Origin: Thalassobacillus sp043497085
GTDB taxonomy: Bacteria > Bacillota > Bacilli > Bacillales > Halobacillaceae
Reading direction: 5' to 3' (one strand)
Length of the DNA: 64,000 nucleotides
NCBI GenBank assembly: GCA_043497085.1
Contig: JBIEKI010000003.1
Position numbers and translations under genes: made by a program
Part shown: positions 50,872-58,469 of the stretch, piece after piece
Layout: each line of letters starts with the position of its first letter
Position numbering within the stretch: position 1 is the stretch's first letter
Notes under the pieces: generated by a model
The model's input: only the letters and a program-made list of their open reading frames with translations
The model's database searches: none
Told to the model about the DNA's origin: nothing

Positions 50872-51723
50872 TCATTCATTTATTTCGTGCCACGTACGTA
50901 TTAATCCATCCACCATCCGGTCGATTACAGCATCTTCTTCATCGTACTGATGATGGGAAAGAGGATTCCAGCTGGTCAACGCACCTCCTGCATTGACCTG
51001 GATATCTTCCGTAACCGCTGCATGGTATTGTTCATTCAGATTTTTCAGCGGGTAGGCGAGGATATCGTCTTTATCGTAAAAATTCAGCCATTCTCCCTTC
51101 ACCTCTGGGTGATGGCGATCCATGTTAGGTGCAGGCACCTGAATCGGCAAGCCAAAACCTCCGAAGCGGAGCGACCACAAGGCCATAGGGCTGCCCATCG
51201 TATAGAAATTAGCCAGCGTCTCGCCGTTTTCCAGTGGTGTATTTTTAATGCGACGCCATGTCCGGGTACCGATATTCGACTGTTTCACTTGGAGATCGTA
51301 AAAATAGTTGCTGGCGATGACAGAGCCTAGACTATGGCTGATGACACATAACGGCGCGTCCGATCCAGCTTTTTCTTCTAAATTGCTCAAGGTTTCCGCT
51401 AACAGTTCATGAACTTTATCATAATTATTGTCATCCACAGTAGTAGGCTGATAAGCGATCGCATCGGCAAGGAATTCAACCGTAAATCGGCGCAGCCGCT
51501 GGTAATCGAGATCCGTATCCAATTGCACCCGCTCCCATAGTCGCTCTTGCTCCGTTGCGAATATTTCAGACCACCATACCGGCTCAAACACCAGTACTTC
51601 TTCCGCTCGGGCTCCAGCTCTTTTCTTGAACCGTTTTGTGATTTTTTGAATGATTTCAGCGGCAAAATTGTCACCTGGTGTCCCTGCACCATGTAATATC
51701 ATTACTGCTATTTTATTTGTCAT
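50872..51723 (-). CDS. Alpha/beta hydrolase (lipase/esterase-like)
   Basis: 283-residue protein with an alpha/beta hydrolase pattern: strand and oxyanion loop IAVMILHGAGTPGDNF, nucleophile elbow VISHSLGSVIASNYF (Ser in HSLGS), and HHQYDEEDAVIDRMVDG near the C-terminus where the catalytic His is expected. No signal peptide, so probably cytosolic. RBS GAGGAGG before ATG. Its stop is immediately followed by the ATGCGC array. Substrate unknown. Confidence 0.7.
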   Translation of the reverse strand: MTNKIAVMILHGAGTPGDNFAAEIIQKITKRFKKRAGARAEEVLVFEPVWWSEIFATEQERLWERVQLDTDLDYQRLRRFTVEFLADAIAYQPTTVDDNNYDKVHELLAETLSNLEEKAGSDAPLCVISHSLGSVIASNYFYDLQVKQSNIGTRTWRRIKNTPLENGETLANFYTMGSPMALWSLRFGGFGLPIQVPAPNMDRHHPEVKGEWLNFYDKDDILAYPLKNLNEQYHAAVTEDIQVNAGGALTSWNPLSHHQYDEEDAVIDRMVDGLIRTWHEINE

Positions 51724-51864
51724 GGATTTGCCTCCTCTAATAGGGAGTTAGATTTAATTTCAAAAGTATAAGATGATTTTAACCGATTTACAGAGGTAAG
51801 GAAAAGTTGCGTTTATCATTTTGTAGTATGATGAAAAAGAATTGAATTAGAGGAGCTTAAGAAA

Positions 51865-52248
51865 ATGTTACAAATGATAAAAACGCATATGATTGGATCC
51901 ATAATCAGTTCAGGATTTTTTATAGGATTCTTTTATCTGTACAGGTTGTTGGTAGAGGGAGAAATCGACTTGTTAGCTGCCCCCTTTATTTTTCTTTTCG
52001 TTTTCCCCATCTACTTACTATTTGCCAGTCCGCTTGCAATCATAATACGCTCGCTATTACAAAGAAGAATGAGTAATTATATTCTTTTACTTACGATAAT
52101 TTTAACCATTATATCTTTTTTCTTCCAGTATACTTTTACAACAACAAGTCCAAGGGGAGTAAATAGCTTAAATGGAAACACTCTATTGATTTTCTTTTTC
52201 AGCCTGATCACAGCTCTTCCTGCGATTGTAGGAACATCGCCTAAATAA
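51865..52248 (+). CDS. Small four-helix membrane protein of unknown function
   Basis: 127-residue, very hydrophobic protein with four predicted TM segments (about 10-30, 40-65, 73-93, 105-123) and a short basic loop (RSLLQRRMSN). GAGGAGC lies 10 nt before the ATG. It stands alone, divergent from the hydrolase and convergent with the TSUP gene. No family recognised. Confidence 0.6.
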   Translation: MLQMIKTHMIGSIISSGFFIGFFYLYRLLVEGEIDLLAAPFIFLFVFPIYLLFASPLAIIIRSLLQRRMSNYILLLTIILTIISFFFQYTFTTTSPRGVNSLNGNTLLIFFFSLITALPAIVGTSPK

Positions 52249-52249
52249 A

Positions 52250-52276
52250 AAAGCTGCCTCCCAAAAGACAGCTCTT
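52250..52276. terminator. Terminator between the membrane protein and TSUP genes
   Basis: AAAGCTG/CAGCTCTTT short stem between convergent stop codons, with a long A run (T run on the minus strand). Confidence 0.6.
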
Positions 52277-52279
52277 TCC

Positions 52280-53074
52280 TCAAATATACTTGAACACATT
52301 AAAAATATTAATCAGCATGACCGTCAGTACAGTTATATTGAACACAATTGCAATTCCTTTGTCGGAAATTTTATAAAGCAATGTACTGCCAAGAAATCCG
52401 CCGGTAACTCCACCGACAATCATGTACCCGAGCATCGAGAGATCGAGTCCTTCAAATCCTGATGTGAACGTCACTAACAACAATGCTGCGAATTGCGAAA
52501 AAAGAATGATGAAAGTGGAATTGATGACGCCTTCCTTCCCATTCATCGAAAAAAGCAGCGCCAGTATCGCTACATTTAACGGGCCTCCCCCAATTCCGAT
52601 AAACGCAGAGAGAAAGCCCAGCACTAAGCCAGCCAACAGGATAGCCACAGGATTTTTCAAAACATAGCTTTTGAAAAGGGGGTTCCACCTGAAATATATA
52701 AGTATAACCAATAAGATCAAAGCCAGAACGGTAGATTGAATGGCCCCAATCATATTATCTAATCCTATATTGATTACAAAATAATTGAAAATCCATTTCC
52801 CGATAAACCCACCGACAATCGAGCCTATCGCTATCAGTGAGCTAACTTTCACATCCACATTTACATCGAGTTTCCTGAAATTTATTAACGAAACTGTCGA
52901 CATGGCAAACACAGTTGATGCAGACAGCACGCCAATGGTCGCTAAATCGTAATGGCCGGCAAAGTCGAGGACTGGCTTGATAATGACGCCGCCTCCAAGC
53001 CCGGCCATCGCCCCCACTAAAGAAGAAATAAATCCAATCAAAAAATAAATGATAACGATGATGACCATCTCCAT
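52280..53074 (-). CDS. TSUP (TauE/SafE) family anion exporter
   Basis: 264-residue membrane protein with about eight TM segments arranged in two related halves. Each half has the glycine-rich motif of the family: GAMAGLGGGVIIKPVLDFAG near the N-terminus and FLSAFIGIGGGPLNVAILAL in the middle. Relatives export sulfite, sulfoacetate or similar sulfonates, or import sulfate. Only weak GGTGA precedes the ATG. Substrate unknown. Confidence 0.85.
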   Translation of the reverse strand: MEMVIIVIIYFLIGFISSLVGAMAGLGGGVIIKPVLDFAGHYDLATIGVLSASTVFAMSTVSLINFRKLDVNVDVKVSSLIAIGSIVGGFIGKWIFNYFVINIGLDNMIGAIQSTVLALILLVILIYFRWNPLFKSYVLKNPVAILLAGLVLGFLSAFIGIGGGPLNVAILALLFSMNGKEGVINSTFIILFSQFAALLLVTFTSGFEGLDLSMLGYMIVGGVTGGFLGSTLLYKISDKGIAIVFNITVLTVMLINIFNVFKYI

Positions 53075-53107
53075 ACGTTGAAGTCACCATACATCATACA
53101 AAAAATA

Positions 53108-53137
53108 CCCCAGCAAGTAAATCTCCTTTTGCTGGGG
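53108..53137 (-). terminator. Terminator of panD
   Basis: Perfect 9-bp stem CCCCAGCAA/TTGCTGGGG, 24 bp after the panD stop codon; TATTTTTTG follows on the minus strand. Confidence 0.8.
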
Positions 53138-53160
53138 CCCTACGAATCAAATTATTTTAG

Positions 53161-53553
53161 TTATTGTTTTACGCCTTCCGGCCAATGGAGATCATGCTCT
53201 TCCACAGAAGTAATCGCATTCTCTTCATCGACAAAAACGACCCTTGGACGAAGTGTGTCAATTTCTTCATCGGTCATTTGTGCCAGGCTCAAAATGATGA
53301 CGATGTCTCCTGGTGAGAATAAATGAGCCGGTGGGCCATTCAGACAAATTCTCCCGGATCCTTCTGGAGCAGGGATCGCATACGTTTTCCATCTTGTTGC
53401 ATTCTTCAGGCTGGTCACCTGAACCATTTCATATGGCTTGATATCGGCTTCTTTCATTAACTTCTGATCAATGGTTATACTTCCGACATAATCCAGTTCT
53501 GCTTCTGTTACGGTTGCACGGTGTATTTTTCCTTTGCACATCAATCGCTGCAT
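53161..53553 (-). CDS. panD: Aspartate 1-decarboxylase proenzyme
   Basis: 130-residue pyruvoyl-dependent enzyme making beta-alanine from L-aspartate for pantothenate. MQRLMCKGKIHRATVTEAEL, then DYVGSITID with the Gly24-Ser25 self-cleavage site that creates the pyruvoyl group, and ICLNGPPAHLFSPGDIVIIL. The ATG at 53553 follows AAGGAGGAG; a longer frame upstream lacks a ribosome site. It stands alone here, without panB and panC. Beta-alanine can also feed malonate semialdehyde, the possible substrate of the MmsA at the start of the window. Confidence 0.94.
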   Translation of the reverse strand: MQRLMCKGKIHRATVTEAELDYVGSITIDQKLMKEADIKPYEMVQVTSLKNATRWKTYAIPAPEGSGRICLNGPPAHLFSPGDIVIILSLAQMTDEEIDTLRPRVVFVDEENAITSVEEHDLHWPEGVKQ

Positions 53554-53631
53554 GGAACTCTCCTCCTTTGTTGATACTATAACCGTATAACAATCTATAA
53601 AAATATTCAAAAAATGTACGCTGTAACTTTA

Positions 53632-54180
53632 CTAATCTTCTACCCCAATAAATGCAACCAGCCGGTCCATTTTTTCCTGGAAAGGTTCATCAAATGTTAC
53701 GAAAGGTCTCTCATTAAGGTAAAGCAAACCAATAAACAAAGGAATCAGAACGATAAAATAGAGGCCAAGAAACTTCAGACGACTGCGATTTCGGAGGATG
53801 TATTGAATTAGAAACGGCAACAGTAAGCCAACAGTCACTCCTAGCAAATTAGCAACAGCATCCAAGAACTCCGCACTCCGGTCTGGTGCAAAGTATTGCC
53901 TATATTCCTCTATCATCCCGATAGTGACTAAAGCTATCCATAGAGTGCTTATTCTTCGAAACATGGTCTGTTGGTCAGATACCAGTAAAAAGATCATGCC
54001 ACACAGAAAAGAAATAATAGCAAAACTAATCATATGAAACTGCTTATCTACTCCAAATATCAATTCATAATCCCACTGCAATTCCCTCACCCTCTCCATC
54101 TTTAGCTTTACCAGTGATAGAGTTCCATAGACATGTATAAGGAGAGTTTTATACAAATAGTGAAAAATGCTTGTTTTCAT
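53632..54180 (-). CDS. VanZ-like family membrane protein
   Basis: About 182-residue membrane protein. The VanZ-type core is visible: FGVDKQFHMISFAIISFLCG, then the loop VTIGMIEEYRQYFAPDRSAE and FLDAVANLLGVTVGLLL, with four TM segments and a fifth near the C-terminus. The ATG at 54180 has AAGGAT upstream; ATG at 54090 (MERVRELQ) is an alternative. VanZ itself gives low teicoplanin resistance, but most homologues have no known function. Confidence 0.75.
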   Translation of the reverse strand: MKTSIFHYLYKTLLIHVYGTLSLVKLKMERVRELQWDYELIFGVDKQFHMISFAIISFLCGMIFLLVSDQQTMFRRISTLWIALVTIGMIEEYRQYFAPDRSAEFLDAVANLLGVTVGLLLPFLIQYILRNRSRLKFLGLYFIVLIPLFIGLLYLNERPFVTFDEPFQEKMDRLVAFIGVED

Positions 54181-54243
54181 TGTTATCCTTAACATTTATC
54201 CGGGAAGTAGTAGGAATGGAGTACATAAAAGGGGTAGCTTGCC

Positions 54244-54828
54244 ATGGAAAATAACTTGAAAAAAGTAAAATCTATCATCCTGGTTGCCGTGATGATTGGA
54301 GTTATCACAACCATCGGAGTCCCTGTAACCATCGCCATCCTGGGCCCAGATTCACTAATTATTGAAAGCAACCCGGAACGCTCAGATGCAATTATTGTAC
54401 TAAGTGGAAATGAAAAAAGACTCGAGCATGCAGCCGAACTCTATCATGACAACTATGCGGAATATATCATTCTCTCTAACTCCGAAGCGACAGGCACAAC
54501 AAAAGAGGATGCTATTCAAAAGGGTATTCCAGAGGATGTAATTATCGAGGAACCCAAGGCAACCAGCACATTTGAAAATGCCCAATTCACGGAAGAAATT
54601 ATGAAAAATAACAATTTGCAGTCTGCCCTTGTGGTCACAAGCGACTACCACTCCCGCAGGAGCAAAATCACTTTCGATATAATTTACGATGACGATATCA
54701 CATTAAGCTATTCCGTCGCTCCTTCCGATTTCAATCCTGATGACGGTATCTCGGATTGGGAACACCGGACTTTCGTTGGTGAATATGTGAAGTTACTCGG
54801 GTACTCTGTGAAGTTTTTATTCACCTGA
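54244..54828 (+). CDS. YdcF/SanA-like DUF218 family protein
   Basis: 194-residue membrane-anchored protein. One N-terminal TM helix (SIILVAVMIGVITTIGVPVT) is followed by the DUF218 fold: DAIIVLSGNEKRLEHAAELY, EYIILSNSEATGTTKEDAIQ, EEPKATSTFENAQFTEEIM and ALVVTSDYHSRRSKITFDII. Family members are linked to cell-envelope barrier functions and may bind nucleotides. AGGGG lies 9 nt before the ATG. Divergent from the VanZ-like gene with its own terminator. Confidence 0.85.
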   Translation: MENNLKKVKSIILVAVMIGVITTIGVPVTIAILGPDSLIIESNPERSDAIIVLSGNEKRLEHAAELYHDNYAEYIILSNSEATGTTKEDAIQKGIPEDVIIEEPKATSTFENAQFTEEIMKNNNLQSALVVTSDYHSRRSKITFDIIYDDDITLSYSVAPSDFNPDDGISDWEHRTFVGEYVKLLGYSVKFLFT

Positions 54829-54849
54829 AGTCAGCCAACGAAAAATAAA

Positions 54850-54875
54850 ACGCTTGGATTAGATAATCCGAGCGT
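54850..54875. terminator. Terminator of the YdcF-like gene
   Basis: ACGCTTGGATT/AATCCGAGCGT (one G-U) with a 4-nt loop, between convergent genes. Confidence 0.75.
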
Positions 54876-54906
54876 CTATTTACAATGCCTTAAAGTACCC
54901 GTTACG

Positions 54907-55482
54907 TTAATTGTCCAGCCCGTGATACTGTTTATAAAAACTGACATACATCCTAAAGGTACTTATGTAATGGACATGAAGGTTGTGGAACTGCGTATTT
55001 AGTGTACTTCTTGAGCTAGTCTTTTCTGTCTTTATATCAATGATGAGCTCTTCTAGGAATTGTAAATTTTCTAAACTGGAAGCTACATCGCGTCTTTGAT
55101 CCTTTGTATAGTCCTCTTCAACAAGTAAGTGCATGAGTGTACGCTTATTTTCCTTCACCTCAAATAACATATTATCTAATTCTCTTTTTCCCATATTTAC
55201 AGAATCTTTATAGATTAACCAATCTTGTTCAAACATTGGCAGTATATATTGTGTATAATTTGCTGTTAAAGTTGCTGACTCCTTATTTATATTTAGCTCG
55301 TAGGACTCTTTAAAGTCATTTAAATCTTCCACATATTGATCAACAATAACGGGGTCAGGTTTGTGAGTATAACTTTTATTAATACTGAAAAAGGAATACG
55401 GGTAAAACCAAGTGATTATCAGAATAAGACTCACAATAAGACCTAAAAAACTCCAAATGAATCGTTTTTGTATTTTAATCAT
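54907..55482 (-). CDS. Membrane-anchored protein of unknown function
   Basis: 191-residue protein with one N-terminal TM anchor (FIWSFLGLIVSLILIITWFY) and a long helical, charged domain outside (EDLNDFKESYELNINKES, ENLQFLEELIIDIKTEK), which may form a coiled coil. The ATG at 55482 follows GGAGG by 6 nt. No family recognised; it lies between terminators and is probably monocistronic. Confidence 0.6.
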   Translation of the reverse strand: MIKIQKRFIWSFLGLIVSLILIITWFYPYSFFSINKSYTHKPDPVIVDQYVEDLNDFKESYELNINKESATLTANYTQYILPMFEQDWLIYKDSVNMGKRELDNMLFEVKENKRTLMHLLVEEDYTKDQRRDVASSLENLQFLEELIIDIKTEKTSSRSTLNTQFHNLHVHYISTFRMYVSFYKQYHGLDN

Positions 55483-55587
55483 ATTAGTCCTCCAACCTAT
55501 TCTCACCTTCTTGCCTCGCAATTTAGCCACCACTGTAATCATGTTAACATTAATTTACATTTATCTTCCTTATAAAAACAAAAAAAA

Positions 55588-55612
55588 GAGACCAAATCAT
55601 TATACGATTTAG
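55588..55612 (-). terminator. Terminator of the penicillin-acylase family gene
   Basis: GACCAAATC/GATTTAGTC stem followed on the minus strand by CTTTTTTTTG, about 100 bp after the stop codon. Confidence 0.7.
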
Positions 55613-55709
55613 TCTGATGATTAATGTATTATTTATTTGCCTCTCTACCATTTATCCTTGTCCTATATCCTTCTTTACGGTTTTCCTTCTTGATAACGAC
55701 TGTGTATAA

Positions 55710-58094
55710 TCACGGCGTAAGGACGAGCTCTTGACCTGAATATTCATCAATGCTCGTATAATGGTAGGTTCCTTCCGCCCAATCCTGCAATTGATCATGG
55801 TACCATTCACTTCTGAAGTGGCCGGACTGACCTGGCCCTACTAAATGGTATCCGCCATTCGGATCACTCATATCTGTGATGAATCTCCATGAGGCTCCGT
55901 GATCGACGACGCCATCCGCATCATAGCCGGCCGCTTGGACAGTCACCCGGCTTCCATTCACCGGTTCAGGGTCTCCCGGGTTAAAAAACCTCTCCAAATA
56001 TCCGATGCTCGATAAAGGATGTGTGAACTCGACAGCATGTTCAGATCCCCATGTCCAGGAACCAGGGACTTCCCCATGCTCCTTACTGAGTGACTGGATG
56101 GTATCCTGATAAGATGTCGTCATCACGGCTGCCCAGCCACCAGCTTCTTCCACCCAGATTGATTCCGCTCCGTTTTGATCAGCCCTCATCAACTCGTCCG
56201 TAGTCTGTCCCGTCCCATGAAAAAAGTCCAGCATGTTTTTCGGGATGTGCTCCTTGTATAAACGATTTTGGATACTCTTCATCCAATGATGGAAAATCAG
56301 CGGCTGAGTATAGGACTTTTCGTCCTGGTAATCCCATTTTTCCAGCAGGGCTATGCCTTCTTTCTCTGCTTCAGTCAATTCCTCCCGCTGGACGTAATCG
56401 AGCATAAAAGAAAGAAATTCTTCTGCTTGTTTATTTTTCACATCCATCTGCATGTCCATAAAATCTTCTGCTGTCCAATCATCTTTTTGGGTGAGCATTT
56501 CCTCAATGCGCTCGTAACGGTAAGGCTGTGCCCAATTGTGACTGATATGGTAAGGGTAATCATCATCAATGACTTTATTATTCGCGGTTGCGACAAAGCC
56601 TGCTTCCGGATTGACGGTCTTCGGCAGCTCCTCAAAAGGAATATATCCTTGCCATAAATCTTCCTTCTCCCAGCCTCGCATCGGCAGCAAAGCTTTTTCA
56701 GGTTCATCATAAATGGGAACCCGGCCATTGGCCTTATATGCAATGGTTCCATCTTTAGAGGCGAACACGAAATTTTGGGCAGGAACTAAAAACTTCTCCA
56801 AACCTTTTTCAAAGCTTTCCCAATCGGAAGCTTTATTGATATCCAGCACCGCTTCAAGCTCTGTGGTGGCATCCAATGCTGTCCAGCGCAGCGACATCAC
56901 GGTATTCTCTCCGCTTTCTTCCGCAAACTCGCTGATGATTGGCCCATGTCTTGTTTCGACTACTTGATATTCCAGCGTTTCCTCGTCTTTGATTTCGATT
57001 GGTTCATCAATGACCATTGCCTCCTCCCATTCCCCCTCAAAAAGGAATTGATGAGGATTTTCGGGGTTCCTTTTTTCTAAGTAGAGCTGTTGAACATCCG
57101 GCCCGACATTCGTCACGCCCCATGCAATATGTTCGTTATGTCCCAAAATGATACCAGGGATCCCTGCAAAGATGACTCCTGACGCATTGTACTCCGGGGA
57201 ATTCAAGTGCATCTGATACCAAATCGACGGTGTCGCTAACCCTAAATGTGGGTCATCTGCTAATAATGGAAAACCGGATTTGGTCTTTTCTCCACTGACC
57301 ACCCAATTGTTGCTGCCATTGAACTCATTGGGAATGACGATTCCCTCGAAGCTTGACGCGACATCAACCTGGTCGGTTTCATCAAGAATCGTAGGCGCTT
57401 TTTCAGGATATTTCGGGAAAAGTTCATATGCCTGTTCCTCTGGAAATTCAGATAACAGATAGTAATTGAATGCCTGTCTTTCCCAGTGCCCCCCTAAATC
57501 GAAGGCCATATATTTGCCGACTGTTAAGGAGTCGACAGGCGTCCATGGTTCAGGAGAAATCCCCATTAGCGCAAATTCAGGAGAAAGTCGCTGTTCATCC
57601 ACCGCTTCCTTGATAAAAGCGTTGACGCCATCGGAATAGGCCTGCAAAATCTCTTTGGCCTCATCTGTATAGGCAGCCAATGACTTCTCAGCCGCCCGTC
57701 TCAGACCTAACGTCCGAAAATACTGATCCTGCTTAAGTGTCGCCTCTCCGATCACTTCACTCAACCTGCCGGAAGCCTGCCTTCGTGCAAGCTCCATTTG
57801 GAATAACCGGTCCTGTGCCTGGACGTACCCTTGCGCCATGAATAAATCATGGGTATTTTCAGCACTAATGTGAGGAACGCCGTTCCCATCCCTGGTGACG
57901 GCAACAGATTCGGTTATCCCTTCTACTTGGACCTCTCCTTCTGTCTGAGGCAACGTGCGATTTATGTAAACGTTTACAAAAATAAGCGTACTTATAACTA
58001 AAAATATAAGCACACCGGCAATGCTCCACCCCACCTTTTTCCATCTTTTTTTCTTTTTAGGTTTCTCCACCAATAATTCCTTCGCTGTTTCCAT
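55710..58094 (-). CDS. Penicillin acylase family Ntn-hydrolase
   Basis: 794-residue N-terminal-nucleophile amidohydrolase. An N-terminal TM segment (about 23-43, VGWSIAGVLIFLVISTLIFV) anchors or exports it. The alpha domain has GVPHISAENTHDLFMAQGYV and RLFQMELARRQASGRLSE. Autoproteolysis is expected before Ser in EFNGSNNWVVSGEKTKSG, which becomes the nucleophile of the beta chain, with GFPLLADDPHLGLATPSIWY after it. Homologues cleave penicillins, acyl-homoserine lactones or other amides; substrate unknown. RBS GGGGGAGGGG before the ATG. A perfect cre lies inside the gene's 5' part. Confidence 0.9.
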   Translation of the reverse strand: METAKELLVEKPKKKKRWKKVGWSIAGVLIFLVISTLIFVNVYINRTLPQTEGEVQVEGITESVAVTRDGNGVPHISAENTHDLFMAQGYVQAQDRLFQMELARRQASGRLSEVIGEATLKQDQYFRTLGLRRAAEKSLAAYTDEAKEILQAYSDGVNAFIKEAVDEQRLSPEFALMGISPEPWTPVDSLTVGKYMAFDLGGHWERQAFNYYLLSEFPEEQAYELFPKYPEKAPTILDETDQVDVASSFEGIVIPNEFNGSNNWVVSGEKTKSGFPLLADDPHLGLATPSIWYQMHLNSPEYNASGVIFAGIPGIILGHNEHIAWGVTNVGPDVQQLYLEKRNPENPHQFLFEGEWEEAMVIDEPIEIKDEETLEYQVVETRHGPIISEFAEESGENTVMSLRWTALDATTELEAVLDINKASDWESFEKGLEKFLVPAQNFVFASKDGTIAYKANGRVPIYDEPEKALLPMRGWEKEDLWQGYIPFEELPKTVNPEAGFVATANNKVIDDDYPYHISHNWAQPYRYERIEEMLTQKDDWTAEDFMDMQMDVKNKQAEEFLSFMLDYVQREELTEAEKEGIALLEKWDYQDEKSYTQPLIFHHWMKSIQNRLYKEHIPKNMLDFFHGTGQTTDELMRADQNGAESIWVEEAGGWAAVMTTSYQDTIQSLSKEHGEVPGSWTWGSEHAVEFTHPLSSIGYLERFFNPGDPEPVNGSRVTVQAAGYDADGVVDHGASWRFITDMSDPNGGYHLVGPGQSGHFRSEWYHDQLQDWAEGTYHYTSIDEYSGQELVLTP
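57965..57978. promoter_or_regulatory. Intragenic perfect cre site in the acylase gene
   Basis: TGTAAACGTTTACA is a full palindrome and an exact match to TGWAARCGYTWNCW. It lies about 120 bp inside the coding sequence, where CcpA binding can block elongation. It might be fortuitous, since it simply encodes Val-Asn-Val. Confidence 0.5.
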
Positions 58095-58258
58095 GCGTAA
58101 CCCCCTCCCCCTTGTCCTCTTATTATATACGATTTGTAATTTTCTGAAAATATTTCATATTATTTACAAATTTAAACAATCACCTACCGAAGCCCACTAA
58201 ATTGAGGAGGGTTCCAGGGTGCTCTGGGTTTTACACCATGTGCTGCTGGGGTCTTTTT

Positions 58259-58422
58259 ATGCGCTCTCATCCGTGAGATATGCGCTTTTAACGCTAGAAA
58301 TGCGCCTTCAACTTGATATTTGCGCTTTCATCTGGATATATGCGCTTCCAGCTGTCTGAAATGCGCCTTAACCGCCAGAAATGCGCTTTCCCCAGTAGAT
58401 AATGCGCTTTGGCTGAAAGAAA
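58259..58422 (+). repeat. Array 3 of ATGCGC-headed 20/21-bp units (8 units)
   Basis: Eight units with start spacings 21, 20, 20, 20, 21, 20 and 21 bp (mean 20.4); one unit has TTGCGC. The motif ATGCGCYTTY is conserved, the rest is not. It fills the gap between the acylase start and the pullulanase terminator. The remaining gap (58095-58258) holds no gene. Confidence 0.85.
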
Positions 58423-58432
58423 TAATATTAAA

Positions 58433-58457
58433 GGACATGGTGCTTGCCACCATGTCC
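58433..58457 (-). terminator. Terminator of the amylopullulanase gene
   Basis: Perfect 10-bp stem GGACATGGTG/CACCATGTCC with a 5-nt loop, 13 bp after the stop codon; TTTAATATTATT follows on the minus strand. Confidence 0.75.
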
Positions 58458-58469
58458 CTCATTTTTGCT

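Noticed and set aside
50639..50996. Open frames of 91-103 codons across array 2 (plus strand)
   Set aside because: They come from the repeat units starting with ATG. The 41-bp period shifts frame each time, no ribosome site is present, and the composition is repetitive.
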